DNA from: Aquilaria yunnanensis
Taxonomy: Eukaryota > Streptophyta > Magnoliopsida > Malvales > Thymelaeaceae
Direction: 5' to 3'
DNA: 64,000 nt
Assembly: GCA_039654915.1 (NCBI GenBank)
Contig: JBDJPA010000012.1
Location: forward strand, 806,001 to 870,000
Shown here: piece after piece, positions 11,944 to 24,791 of the stretch
Numbering within the stretch: position 1 is the first letter of the stretch
Layout of the letters: each line of letters starts with the position of its first letter
Position numbers and translations under genes: made by a program
The notes under the pieces: model-generated
Database searches by the model: none
Seen by the model: only the letters and a program-made list of their open reading frames with translations
What the model was told of the DNA's origin: nothing

Positions 11944-13558
11944 TTTGCACGTCGATTTGTCGTATATCCCATCCTTTCGAAACTGCTAATGAGATAATGA
12001 TGCGAATTGTGGCAGGTTTTACTACCGGGCTGTAGGTATCATGGTAGTCCACACCATACTGTTGTTTAAAACCCTTCGCAACGAGTCTTGCTTCATGTCT
12101 TTCAATGGTGCCATCGGCCCCTTTTTTTAACTTGAACACCCACTTGCAATCAATCAAATTTATGTCTTTCCTTGGTGGAACAAGTGTCCATGTATGATTC
12201 TTCAAGAGAGCTTCATACTCAATGTTCATTGCATGCCTCCATGGTTGATACTTAGCAGCTGTTTCATAGGAATCAGGCTCAGCGTTTTCACCTGCAGCAA
12301 ATGTGGACAGATATGCAATAGTTCCGTCAGTAAAACGTTTGGGTTTTCTGATGTTGTTTTGAAGCCGTGTTTTCATGGGATGAACAACCGGTGCAGGCGA
12401 TTCTGGAGCAGGATCCATTGAAACACTATTGGTAGGTATTGACTCAGATGGGTTCAATGTTTCAGGGATGGCTGGTGCTGTCTGAGATGGTGTTGTCTGT
12501 ACAGCAAGAGGGAGAGAGATAGGGGCTGGACTGATCACGTTTGGTTTGGGTCCTGTATGAGAAACTTGTGAGAAGGGAAACATATTCTCATCAAAAACTA
12601 CGTTACGTGAAATGTAGACACGACCAGTAGGCACATGTAGGCATTTGTATCCTTTATGTTTACCACTATAACCAATGAAGGCACATTGCTTAGATCGAAA
12701 CTCAAGTTTAATTGAGTTATAGGGACGAAGGTATGGCCAGCAAGCACATCCAAATACTTTTAGAAAGGAATAGTCAGGTTTGATGTGAAAAAGACGTTGT
12801 ATGGGACACATATTCTGTATGACTGGGCTAGGTAATCTATTGATCAAGTAACAAGCAGATTGAAAGGCTTCATCCCAGAATTTTAATGGCATAGATGCTT
12901 GAGCAAGAAGAGTCATGCCCATTTCCACTAAATGTCTGTGTTTTCGTTCTACAGAACCATTTTGTTGGTGAGTGTGAGGGCAAGAGACACGATGTTCAAT
13001 ACCAATGGAGGAAAGGAAAGTGTTTAGTTTGTGATACTCACCACCCCAATCTGTCTGAACCCTTTTAACTTTTCTTTCAAGTAATTGTTCTACGTGTGCT
13101 TGCCATTGAAGAAAGACATTGTAAACTTCAGATTTAAGAGATATAGGATAAATCCACACAAACTTACTGAAGTTGTCAATGAAACTGACATAATACCGAA
13201 AGCCATTAACTGAAAGTGGAGCAGGTCCCCAAACATCAGAAAAAACAAGGTCTAAGGGAGTCTTAGAAACATAGCTAGAATTATGAAATGGTAGCTGATG
13301 GCTCTTGCCTTGTTGGCAGGCATTACACACGAATGGAGTGTTACCCTTTCGACAAGGAAGGTTATTTTGATGAATGATTCTTGCAACAACTGATGAGGAA
13401 GGATGGCCAAGACGTTTGTGCCACTGGTCAATGTCTACACGTTCACCAACGAAAGCCTGACGAGAAGAAAGGGTAGTGTCGGCTGGAGGCAGAAGGTAGA
13501 GTCCGTTCCTACATTCCCCTTTGGAGGATACTTTTCTTCGTAGATCAATCCTTAACAA
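11894..13558 (-). pseudogene. Copia integrase and start of reverse transcriptase
   Basis: A 554-residue frame. It opens with the gag-pre-integrase zinc-binding pattern (HKRLGHPS ... [10 protein letters not shown]). The integrase core follows with the DVWGP, TDWGGEY and [10 protein letters not shown] blocks carrying the D, D and E residues. Next come a Pro/Ser-rich spacer, the [12 protein letters not shown] block and the [10 protein letters not shown] start of the reverse transcriptase. The frame is lost near 11930, where a small deletion appears to have removed bases between FLHG and the YMKQPPG block. Confidence 0.88.
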
Positions 13559-14963
13559 GAAAACAATTAGGGTGAAATTCTATGAAAACGTCATTATCAT
13601 GGGTCAGCTTGCTGACAGAGATTAAGTTTTTGCTAATTTGAGGAACATGAAGAACATTAGTCAAGGATAAGGAGGATTGAGGGGTTTTGATGTGAGATTG
13701 ACCAATATGTTTAATAGACAGACCTGCTCCATTACCTACTTGCACCTGATCGGCACCACCATATTTTTCGCTGACGGTAAGATTGTTGAGGTCGTTGGTG
13801 ATGTGATCATTTGCCCCACTATCTGTATACCAGTTTGGATCTAACTGATAGGAAGGAGTTGATGCTACTGCAGTAACACGATTAAAGTCTCCTTGGAAGG
13901 AATGATCAAATCGATGAAAAAAAATAGCAGCAGAATGGCCTGGTTTTTGACACACCTGGCACACAACTCGAGCCCCATTGTTGTTGTTTGTAGAGTTGTT
14001 CCCTTTGTAGTTAGGCGAGCTGGTTCTTCCACGCCCGCGTCCTCTTCCTCTGGTGTTTGGACCTCTGCCGCCTCTGTTTGAATTGTTGTTGCGAGTTGCA
14101 ACATTTGCTGACGAGGAAGTCTGGACCACAGTATTAGCAACATTTGCTGACGAGGAAGTCTGTGCCACAGCATTATGTTGTTCCAATCGAAGTTCGTAGC
14201 TCAAAAGATGACCATAGAGATCGTTTAGAGGCATAGGGTCAATTCTTGTTGTAACGGATGTCACCAGAGGATCATACTCAGAGTTTAAACCTGCCAGAAG
14301 ATAGGAGACAATTTCAAAGTCTTGGAGTGGTTGTCCGACTGCAGAGAGAGTGTCAGCTAGCCCTTTCACTCGATTGAAGTATTCGGTGATGGAGAGGTCT
14401 TTCTTTTGCAGGGTAGATAGCTGAAGTCGAATTTGCATAATTCTAGCATGAGAGTGAGATGCGAACATTCTTTCAAGAGTCACCCAGACCTCTCGTGAAG
14501 TTGTTATGTTGATGACATGAGCTAGGATCTCTTCCGATAAGAATGAAAGGATCGCGCTCAGAACCATCTGGTCCTGCTGAAACCAGATTTGATAAGCCGG
14601 ATTTGGAATCTGGCTTGCTTCAGCTACTTCGAGCGAATCTGTGTTCGCTTCCTGAGAAGACGCCTCACTGGCAATCATCTTTGGCAGGCACTCAGTGGTA
14701 CCATCAACGTAGCTAAGGAGACGTTGGCCTCTAAGATAGGGAAGAAACTGAGCTTTCCAGAGTAGATAGTTATCTCTGTTAAGCCGGATGTTGATAAGAT
14801 GTCCAAGGTTCAATGGTGGAGTGGGCAACAATGGTGGTCCAGAGAGAGAAGAGAGGGAAGGGGAAGAAGTCGTTGAGAGATTGAGAGACGACATGGTTGA
14901 CGTATGTCGCAGAGGCTCTGATACCATGAAAGAAGTTGAAAACAGAGTTTTGTTGTTGCACAC
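13545..14963 (-). pseudogene. Copia gag plus protease region
   Basis: A 472-residue frame. An N-terminal LNRDNYLLWKAQFLP block and a central UBN2-type gag domain (about residues 60-250) are followed by an Asn/Gly/Arg-rich linker. A CCHC-type knuckle, CQVCQKPGHS, comes next (about residue 335), but the final Cys position is Phe. The protease motif DSGANDH follows at about 385. A 39-bp tandem duplication (14098-14176) repeats QTSSSANVA in the linker. The listed frame starts in the LTR; a start at the internal ATG near 14893 (MSSLNLST) is more likely. The stop at 13545 is premature for a gag-pol polyprotein, since pol continues in another frame after a small duplication of the GATT type. Confidence 0.85.
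14914..14926 (-). other. Primer-binding site of the copia element
   Basis: The minus-strand word TGGTATCAGAGCC lies one base inside the 5' LTR. It is the standard initiator-methionine tRNA complement of plant copia elements. Confidence 0.9.
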
Positions 14964-15101
14964 TATCGAAGCACTTTCTCATTGGTTTATATACAGGTTT
15001 TGTAATACATGATAAACACTAGAGATAACTACAAGTAGGATAATATATACAAGATAATGAGCTATCTCTTGGAAGATATATCTTGACATTTATCTTCAAT
15101 A
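14928..15101 (-). repeat. Copia 5' LTR
   Basis: 174 bp. It abuts the primer-binding site at 14914-14926, which fixes the element's orientation as minus strand. Confidence 0.93.
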
Positions 15102-15890
15102 AGTATGCTTGTCTTTGTATCTATGTTGAGTTAAACAAGCCTTTGGTCACAACGATCCAGGTGGGCTCGATGAAGCAACAGGTTGTCTATGAGGGCATCA
15201 CGACTCTGTGTTATAATTATGGATGCATCAGTCATCCTAAGAAGGAATGTGAGCTAATTAAACACAAGTAGACAGAGGGATCTCAATGTGCATCTTAGAA
15301 GGACAGAGTCAATGGTTGCACAAGGGGGGAAGTGGAATCAGGAGCAAATAAGGTTGATCACAATTCCAAGTAGGGGCCATGGCTAGAAGTCAAGGCCAGA
15401 CGTCGACCTGGCCAGAAACAGAGCGTCCTTCATAGAAGCGAGTTGGAACAACAACCTTGTAGTTCCGAAGGGCAGACTTCCGCTGGATTTCAAGGACCTT
15501 ATTGGTTCGGGTCTACCGATTTTGATCCAAATGGAAGAATGGAGAGCACTATGAAAGATGGAGAAGGAGAAATGGGTATAGGAATCAATGATCTGCAATG
15601 TAATCAATTTGATGGACGACCCTTTGGCGAAGACAGTTCGGCCCAACAAACGAAGATTTCCCAAGCGATTCACCTCCAGATTCCAGGCGGACCTCTAGCT
15701 CTGCAAAATCTTCCAAGAAGAGAGGGAGCTTCAGGAGATGTCTCTTCACTTGATGGAAATGAAGGAAGTGGCCCCTGGACAGAGGTGGAACAAAGCTGTC
15801 ATTTTACCCCACTGTCACACGAACGCTCAGATGATACTTTGGGACGAGGAAAGGGAGAAAGCTATTATCCCAATAGGGGAGATAGCTAGG
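15102..15890 (+). pseudogene. LINE ORF1, C-terminal half with zinc knuckle
   Basis: After the copia the LINE resumes with VELNKPLVTTIQVG and a knuckle LCYNYGCISHPKKEC, where the second Cys of the usual CxxC has become Tyr. A basic tail GPWLEVKARRRPGQK follows. Stops occur at 15269-15271, 15288 and 15372. The rest (to about 15890) is an Arg/Gly/Glu-rich linker typical of the end of L1 ORF1. It cannot be translated as one product. Confidence 0.8.
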
Positions 15891-15929
15891 TGGTGGTTCA
15901 ACGGTCGTTTCCCGCTTAACTTTGACATG

Positions 15930-17805
15930 AAGATGTTAATTTGGAATTGTGGAGAAGCTGCCAAGGCCTCTTTCAAATCTACAGTAGCAGCTATAATTAA
16001 GAGACATTGCCCGGTGATGGTGGGTATCTTAGAAATCCGAATTACAGAGGCACATGCTCGTGAGATAAGTGAGAGTTTAGGCTTTGCTGGTGTTTACCGT
16101 GTTGATTCTAATTCATGTGGGGTGGTATTTGGCTCCTCTGGGACAAGACTATTAACATCCAAATTGCTCCGCACAGTGACCAGGCTATTCATGCTTTTGT
16201 TCAGGTTACAAATTCGTACCCTTATAATTCCTCTTGGTTTTTGTCTCTTATTTATACGTGTTTACTAGACGTATTGACTTTTGGGATGAGTTTCGTGAAA
16301 TCAGTGCTATTCTCAGTGACCCTTGGTTGGTTGGAGGGGACTTTAATGAAGTCCTCTATGCCCACGAAAAACTGGGTGGTAATCTGACTAGCAATATTCG
16401 TACTGCTTGTTTTAAGAATTGTGTGAATGACTGTAATTTGTTGGATTAGGGTTTAAAGGCATTAAGAGCTAGTTCATTTAGAATTAACGTGGATATATTA
16501 ATGCGTTAAATCTATTTGGTGGGATCTATTAGCCAACCCACCCTCAATTGCACCCCAACATGCCCTTGAAGTTTTCTTTATTTACAAGTTATATCCTATT
16601 AAGATGTCAATATTTATGATGTTGTTTGCGGTTTGTTATCAAAGCAGTTCAGGTTAGGATCTTCACCTGCTACAAGCTTTTGCTTGAGATCTGTTCAATT
16701 ATCAAGACTGTCCACCACCGGAGGTAAGGTCCATCACGGCCATGCCCCTATATCTCCTGAACCGATTCAAAGACGAGTCTTGCAATTTTTTCCTCTTTTG
16801 GCCACTCCTTAGATTGCCCAAATCGCGACATCTAGATTACTAGGATCAATGATAATCCTTTTGGACAAGTGAGCAATCAACTGAATCGACCTGACTCCAA
16901 TGTCTATTGTTCTCGTACGTATGATATTCAGCAGAGAAGTGCGATTAGGGTCTCGATTGGGATCTCGGGTAGGGTCCATGGGGAAAAGGGTTGCGAGCTT
17001 TCATTGATGGGGAATCTTCACTGGCATCTGCATTGGCGGGTCAAGATCGATGCTGAATGACGAAGTGCTTGGTTATGTACACGGAAAGAAGAGATCTGGC
17101 AGCGAAGTGAAGGCAAGTTGGGCAATAGACAAATTCAATAATGATGGATAATGGCTATGGTATAAAGAGAAGAAATTGACTGGTTCTCACATGCAAATAA
17201 GAGTAACTTCAGGGGTATTTGGGGTTGCAATTTAGAGTGAGTCATTTGATGGACCCCACTCAATTGGTAAAACACATTAATGAGTTTGCATTAATTCTAA
17301 ACTAACTGGTAGTAAATTTAGTTGGACTAATTCCCAAAAAGGTAAGAATGTTATTAGAGAATGCCTTGATCGTTGCTTTGCTACTTCTAGTTGGAGAGTT
17401 CTCTTTCCTGAAGCTACGGTTTTACATTTACCTTGTGTGAACTCTGATTACTGTCCTCTTTTCATTGACATGCATTTTTTGTGTTTTAATGTCAGATCTA
17501 GACCCTTTATATTTGAGCCTTGTTGGACTCATCACCCTGGCTTAAATGATGTTGTGGTTAATAACTGGGTTATTGGGGATAACACTAGCACTAATCTTGA
17601 TTTGCTGTCTGCCGTGCTTAAGGACTAGAATTACAATGTATTTGGTAGTATTTTCAAAAATAAGAAGAGTGTTCTTGCCAGATTTTTGGGTGTCCAAAGG
17701 GCTCTTAAAGCTGGTCTTAATGTTTTCTTGTCCAAATTAGAGGGTGAGCTTACTGATTCTTACAATTCTCTCCTTAAATAGGAATAAGACATTTGGAAAG
17801 TTAAG
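15930..17805 (+). pseudogene. LINE ORF2, endonuclease part (interrupted)
   Basis: It starts with MKMLIWNCGEAAK, the usual opening of plant L1 ORF2. Endonuclease/exonuclease/phosphatase blocks follow (GVVFGSSG, LVGGDFNEVL, FKNCVNDCNLLD). The phrase is broken at about 16468 by the 841-bp TIR element and resumes at 17310 with SKFSWTN and ECLDRCFA. It then continues through FEPCWTHHPG to DIWKVK at 17805, where the LTR was inserted. Stops replace expected Trp/Gln/Leu codons near 16447, 17626 and 17779-17787. A frameshift near 16180-16230 separates the first endonuclease block from the second. Confidence 0.85.
16469..17309. mobile_element. Non-autonomous TIR element inserted in the LINE endonuclease
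   Basis: The left end CTAGTTCATTTAGAATTAACG pairs with the reverse complement of the right end (CCAGTTAGTTTAGAATTAATG). Similarity continues inward for about 120 bp (ATTAATGYGTT, CACTCTCAATTGCA-like and CCCTTGAAGTT blocks). The interruption falls exactly between LINE residues FKG and SKF. No transposase frame is present. A clean target duplication is not visible (candidate ATTAAGAG against TAGTAAAT), so the superfamily is open; the long subterminal similarity leans to Mutator-like. Confidence 0.7.
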
Positions 17806-20416
17806 TGTCATGCCCCAAAACCCACCCTAGGACTTTTTGGACGATGACATACCGCATACTTAAGAAAATAAAATTTTCCTAAGCATGCAAGGCTACATAT
17901 TCCAAATAATTTCAAACTTATAAAATTCTCTTATGAGAATAAGTGGTAGAGCAACTACAATTCTTGAAACTGGAACATAATCCATAAGATATTAAAGCTT
18001 TAAAGAATGAAACAAAATTCAAAGAGTTTTCTAAACATAAATAAGTTTCTAATAGTAATACTAACAAAATACTTTTAATTATTTTGAACTGCTGCTGGTC
18101 TTGTAGTTGCTCTCGCTAGTTAACTTGAACTACTCTTGATCTATGTGAGGAGGTGAAAACGGGATGAGCACGAATGCCCAGCAAGTGGCGGATTTTGAAA
18201 AAACAGGAATACAATATACAAAATATATAGAGATCAAGCAGAAAACAATTCTTGTAAAAATAATAACATAAACTTTAGCAGAAGATATTTGAATAGTCAG
18301 AACATAATCAATGTAATAGCAATTTTGAGAGCTGAGCAAATAATATTTGTAAATAAAATCATTAACCAAAACAGAGCAGTTCAGAGCAGAATAGCAGAAC
18401 AGAAATTCAGAGCAGAGTGGGTGGGGTGATCACTGTGACTACATTTAAACCGTTGTAGTGCGTCCAGAATCGTCTAAGAATCGCCAATGATCGAACGCCT
18501 TGAAGGACTAGTCATAAAAACAGTGTACTGCGGAATAGAACAGAACAAAATACCCTACGTGGAGGGTCCAAAACTACACTTTTCCAGTAGTACGGGCACA
18601 GAACCAACACCCACCAAAACGGAGTCAGAACATAAATTCAGAGCATTACGATTGTTATAAAATTTCGGTACAAAACATCACAATCAAAACATACATGATC
18701 CCAGCTTATTTAATCAAACATAATATATTGCATAAATAAGATAAAATTTGAATAAGTAGATAAACAAGTAAATTAATCAAATACTTGGAAAATAATTTCA
18801 GAATAAAACTTGTAATTGAAAACTCTTATTCTGATTAAAAATTTATTTAATGCAAAATAACTTTAAATCAAAATGTTGAAAAATTACTAAATTGGAAAAC
18901 TTAGCACTTTGAAGAAATAATATATATATATATATACATAATATCAAAACAATTTAATTTTTAGAATAGTAGTAGCCACTTACCTCAAAATTCAACTTTC
19001 AAACTCCTGAAATAATTCTTTAGCCACCTAAAATAATTATGTGAAAGTTTATGTCAAAACATAATCAATTCAAGAAATAACTCAAAATCATTTGCTGACA
19101 GTGACCCAAACGAACGCTTCTGGAATCTAAGAATTCACTGAAGTAGTGTTAGAAGCCTTAGGGACTGATACTGTGATTAACCCGATCATATCCTTTAGCA
19201 TTTTACTTCCAGTGACTAAGTTGTAGCATTTTAGACTATTAGGTGTCGATGAACCCGTATCCAAACCTTAAGGACCTAAACTGTCATTATCTCAATTTGT
19301 TTCCAGAATCACGACTCTTCGTCTTCTCCGATTCGCACTTCTGTTACTCAGTGATTTCAACCATGCCCACACAAAATTTCCCCAAATTTATTTCTAATCC
19401 ATCCGAAATAATTCTAATAATTAATTGACCCTTTCAATCATTGAAATAAATTATAAATCAACCATAATCTTTACTTAAATCTCTCTTCAATTTTAAAGAA
19501 AAGCTAGCTTATGTATTGAAAAATAACTAACAATTACTCACAAAGATTCTTCCTTTGCTGAAAAAATTCACAACTTGCTTTCACTTGATCCTTAATTGAT
19601 GGTTTCTTGTTCCACTTCTTCAATACAAAGCAATAAGTAGATAAGATTGTGAGAGAAATACCCAAACCCTAATTATTTCTTATTTCTCTCGTTTTCTAAC
19701 TTGTCTCCGTCTCTCCCTCCCCTTTTACCGTCTGTCTTTTTCGCAAAAATAGATTCAAAAAAAAGTGTTAATTCAAAAATATCGGCGGGCAATTCAGGAA
19801 GCCGGGTAAGGAGAGCCGGGTCGGGTAAAATGGGGCGGGTGGTTAGTTGTGGCGTTTTTACTATTGTGCCACCCAGTAAAACGTAAGTTGGATTCTTCCC
19901 TTTGTTTCCACACTTTCATCCCTGCCGGCACACCTTCGTCTGAGCCACCTCCGTAGCTCCTCCGCCTCCGCTCCATCGCGTCCCTCTATCCAGTGTGGCT
20001 GACCTTCTTGGAGCTATCGCCTCAGGTCCGATTGCTCATCTCGTTTCCTAAGGTCAGTAATCGGTTACCCCTAATCGTATTTGATTTATTCTCTTCTCCC
20101 GTCTCTGATTTCCACTTTATCTTCCGGCAATCGATGTCGGCGTACCAGTCCCCGTTCCCACCTAGTCGCGGTCGGTGGTTTCTTGGCCGGTTCCATCCTC
20201 TGGAGAGCTTCTGCCCGAAAGCCGTCACCTTTCCCTTCCTCGCGCCTCCCAACTCATATTGTAAGTGTACATACAATAATCAGTTTCTTCCCACGGTTTT
20301 TTTTTTTAGTAATATGTTTCGGTTCTATAACAGACAAAACGGTACCAAGGGAAGTGGTTTGATTTCAGGATTTCTCGTTCGAGTTTGATAAATAATTAGG
20401 ATACTAATGTTTTCAG

Positions 20417-22036
<1,620 letters not shown>

Positions 22037-22304
22037 TAATTATTGTTTGTCTTATAAAGAGGTCCTTTAGGAAGAAATATTTCTCAAGACAAAATGTTAT
22101 CGACAATAAAACTGCATCAACTGAATTTCTTGGAGGCCTAGGAGCAATCCTACAGGATTTTCCTTGCCCATAAATTACACGGCGTCATGAATTGAAAACA
22201 AAAATAAAAATGAGAGTGGGGCAAGTAAACTGAAAGATGTCAAGTACTCATCTGATAGTCAATGAGGCGTAGTTATGCCAATAAACAAAGCTGGCCGAAG
22301 CAGA

Positions 22305-22589
22305 TCAGGCTGCCTTCACTACAATGGGACTCCTCACATGGTGTTTACTGTCAGACCATATGAGCTGTCCAAACTCATAGTCCTTCCCACCACCTTTCTT
22401 GACCTTCAAGGTAACACCAAAGCTCTTCTCTTCACCAATCTTCTCAAATGTTAATGTGCTTGGGTTGACACTGGCCAAAACTCCAGCAGGCCTCTTGATC
22501 CGTGCATAGTATGTACCTGGTGAACCAACATTTTTAAGGGTCCGAGTAACAGTGACCGAAAAGGGTGTACTAAATGCTTTTGAAAACAT
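22305..22589 (-). pseudogene. Captured subtilase C-terminal (Fn3-like) fragment
   Basis: A 94-residue frame. From about residue 9 it gives FSVTVTRTLKNVGSPGTYYA, then the SVNPSTLTFEKIGEEKSF and YEFGQLIWSDSKHHVRSPIVV blocks. This is the fibronectin-III-like C-terminal domain of plant subtilisin-like proteases (SBT5-type), including the natural C-terminus. Catalytic and protease-associated domains are absent, and the preceding residues do not fit the family. It is a captured 3' exon end, on the opposite strand to the P450. Confidence 0.8.
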
Positions 22590-23001
22590 ACAATACTTCA
22601 GAGAAATTGTACTGTGCAGTCTTGCTTACTTAGACATGGGTTGCCTGGAAGATGTTAAAAAGTGGGTTTTTTTAGATAATGTTCACTATTGCGAATGCCG
22701 TCCATAGCTATTCACCTCAGTTATTGAATTTCACATAAGCTTGGTTCACCTCAGTTTTGGTTGACAATTATGTTTGAACATGGAATTGACTGAATTATTT
22801 AATTAATACATTCATTGTTATCAAAGCAGCTAGTGTAGATATAAACTGATGTTAAATGATTAAATCAGTTCTGTCCCATAAATAAGTCTACATGTCCACA
22901 TTACATACTACAAAGATACTGATACTTATATAGTACGAACATAATATGGGGTTTAACACACGCTGCGCATTGTTCTCATTTCTTATTAAAAAGTGGTTAT
23001 G

Positions 23002-24190
23002 TCAACTAATGCTGTGTCGTCCTTGTCCGCGTGACTGTTGCCGTCGCATCCTTCTCCCCTGAGTAAGAGATCGTGCAATTTCATCCCTAACGTGAGCCAT
23101 TACGTTCCCATCCAAATGCAACTCATCAAAAGGTAGTGAGTTATCTGTTCCCACATTATGTTGCGTATACCTCCCCTGCAGTGCACTTGCAATATCTGCA
23201 TCATCGGCATTGTAGTTTCGAATGAAGTTGTGCAACACAGCAGTGGCAACAACTAATTTGACCTGAACCGTGACATCAAATTCATGCATCAGTCTCAGAA
23301 TTTTCCATTTCTTCTTCCAAGCCCCTATTGTTCTCTCTATGATATTTCGCAACGATTCATGATAGTAATTAAACTCCTGCTCCATTCCCATCGGTGTTCT
23401 GCCGTTAAAGTCTGACGGATGATATGGAGCTGTCCTATATGAAGCCAAAAAGCCAGGGGTGTTTGCATCTCCGAAATCCACAAGATAGCATTTCCCTGGA
23501 TAAGTGGGAAATAAACACTTTTATTATGTAAAGATATATATAAAACAATGACAAAAAATTGTAGTATTACCAAAGCACAAATTATGGCAATAGTTATGAA
23601 CATGTACCTTGTGGTGGAAATGGGAATCCAGAAGTCGAGTTGCCTATACTATTTCGTAGAATAGCCATGTCGTGTTGCGACCCGGGTGTGCCTGCATACA
23701 CATGTGTGAACCTCATGTCCCAATCACACAAGACAAGAACGTTCTGTGTCGGCTCTCCCTTTCGGCCAATGTAGTAGTGACGTAGATCTTCGGATTCAAC
23801 TATAGCAGGAATGTACGTTCCGTCAAGAGCCCCTATGGCATTATAAAACGGCTGGCATCTTGTCATCACATATTCCGATACACTCGACAATAAAGAATCG
23901 GATGGTCTTATAACATCCTTTGCCATTTTACATACAGCGTCCAAAACTACTTTGTACCACATATTTATTGTTGACGCAGAATGTTCGTACCAGCGACCAA
24001 GTCTGCGTTGTGTGTCTCCATGCCCGTACAAACTCAGGAAAATTGCCAATGCCTCATGTGTAGTCATGCTATTTGATCCATGAAACCCGTAATGTTGAAC
24101 TAAGGTATTATGCAACTCCCAAAAACAAGGAACAGTCATTCGATATTCATCAAAAAAATTATCAAGTCTTTTTGTTAATTTGCAGAACAA
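23002..24190 (-). CDS. PIF/Harbinger DDE transposase (ALP1/HARBI1-like)
   Basis: Two exons: 24190-23608 and 23495-23002, joined by a GT-AG intron (donor CAAG/GTACAT, acceptor TCCAG/GGAAAT). An N-terminal helical domain (MTVPCFWELHNTLVQ, LGRWYEHSASTIN) precedes the nuclease core. The core carries the first Asp in GALDGTYIPA, the second Asp in TPGSQHDMAIL and the Glu in RNIIERTIGAWKKKW. All three DDE positions are present, and the C-terminal VLHNFIRNY is typical. The open frame starts from a TTG; the first ATG is at MTVPCFW, so the 5' end, or an upstream exon, is uncertain. Together with the Myb/SANT protein it would cut and paste elements with Harbinger ends. No in-frame stop is seen, so it may still be able to act. 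Confidence 0.85.
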
Positions 24191-24206
24191 TTATTCCCCT
24201 GTTTAA

Positions 24207-24509
24207 ATGGGTTCTCTATTTGTTTGGCGCTCTGATTGTGAACTGCTAGACCCATCTGCTATAATCTCCTCAATCACCGCTCTTGCTATTGTGTCATTCT
24301 CTGTTACCGTTCTCTTACCTAAGAATGTTTTAAGTCGTCGTATAATGTTGGGCATTCTTCTAATCTTAATAACCCAAGTACGTCAATGGCAGAAGAAGCA
24401 AGCTATATTTCGGTTCTATAAACGTCACAACATAGACCTGAAAAGGGTGCAACACATGACTGAATTGTCAGATGGCCGAAATGTGAAAAGAAATGGAACA
24501 AATTCATGA
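24207..24509 (+). other. Unassigned 100-codon open frame between the two Harbinger genes
   Basis: It reads on the strand opposite to its neighbours. It has a hydrophobic middle (ITALAIVSFSVTVLLP and IMLGILLILIT) and a basic C-terminal tail. I do not recognise it. It may be chance, since it lies in the promoter zone of the transposase, or an exon of captured DNA. Confidence 0.25.
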
Positions 24510-24791
24510 TGAGTCGTGCATGGCTCATGCGCGTGGATGTAACACTAACACATTACAAACTACACTAATCTCAAGCAATTGACAGGTTCGGAAGTCCCTG
24601 GTACCTAACTTCCATTTAAAAAAAAAAACATACTCATACCTTTTCGTCATTACTGGACTCATCCTAACTAGTATCAGTAACAAGCAATCAGTTCAAAGTT
24701 CATCAAACAACACTACCCTATAAACAGACATAGTGTTTATTGAAGGATTCTCTACGTCAAGTGATGGGAAAAACAACTAAACATGCCCTGG

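Larger units (their letters stand above)
10578..15101 (-). mobile_element. Ty1/copia retrotransposon with nearly identical LTRs
   Basis: Two 174-bp LTRs (10578-10751 and 14928-15101) differ at one base by eye (10703 region against 15053 region). The 5-bp word AGTAT flanks both outer ends (10573-10577, 15102-15106). On the minus strand the sequence next to the right-hand LTR is TGGTATCAGAGCC (14914-14926), the methionyl-tRNA primer site usual in plant copia elements. A purine-rich tract lies beside the left LTR. Gag, protease, integrase, reverse transcriptase and RNase H follow in the Ty1/copia order. Two frameshifts break gag-pol (near 13550 and 11900-11940), so this copy is recent but defective. 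It interrupts LINE ORF1. Confidence 0.95.

Noticed and set aside
19993..20388. 131-codon frame in the left arm of the composite element
   Set aside because: Overlapping frames on both strands and no family match. It is treated as non-coding leader DNA copied in both arms.
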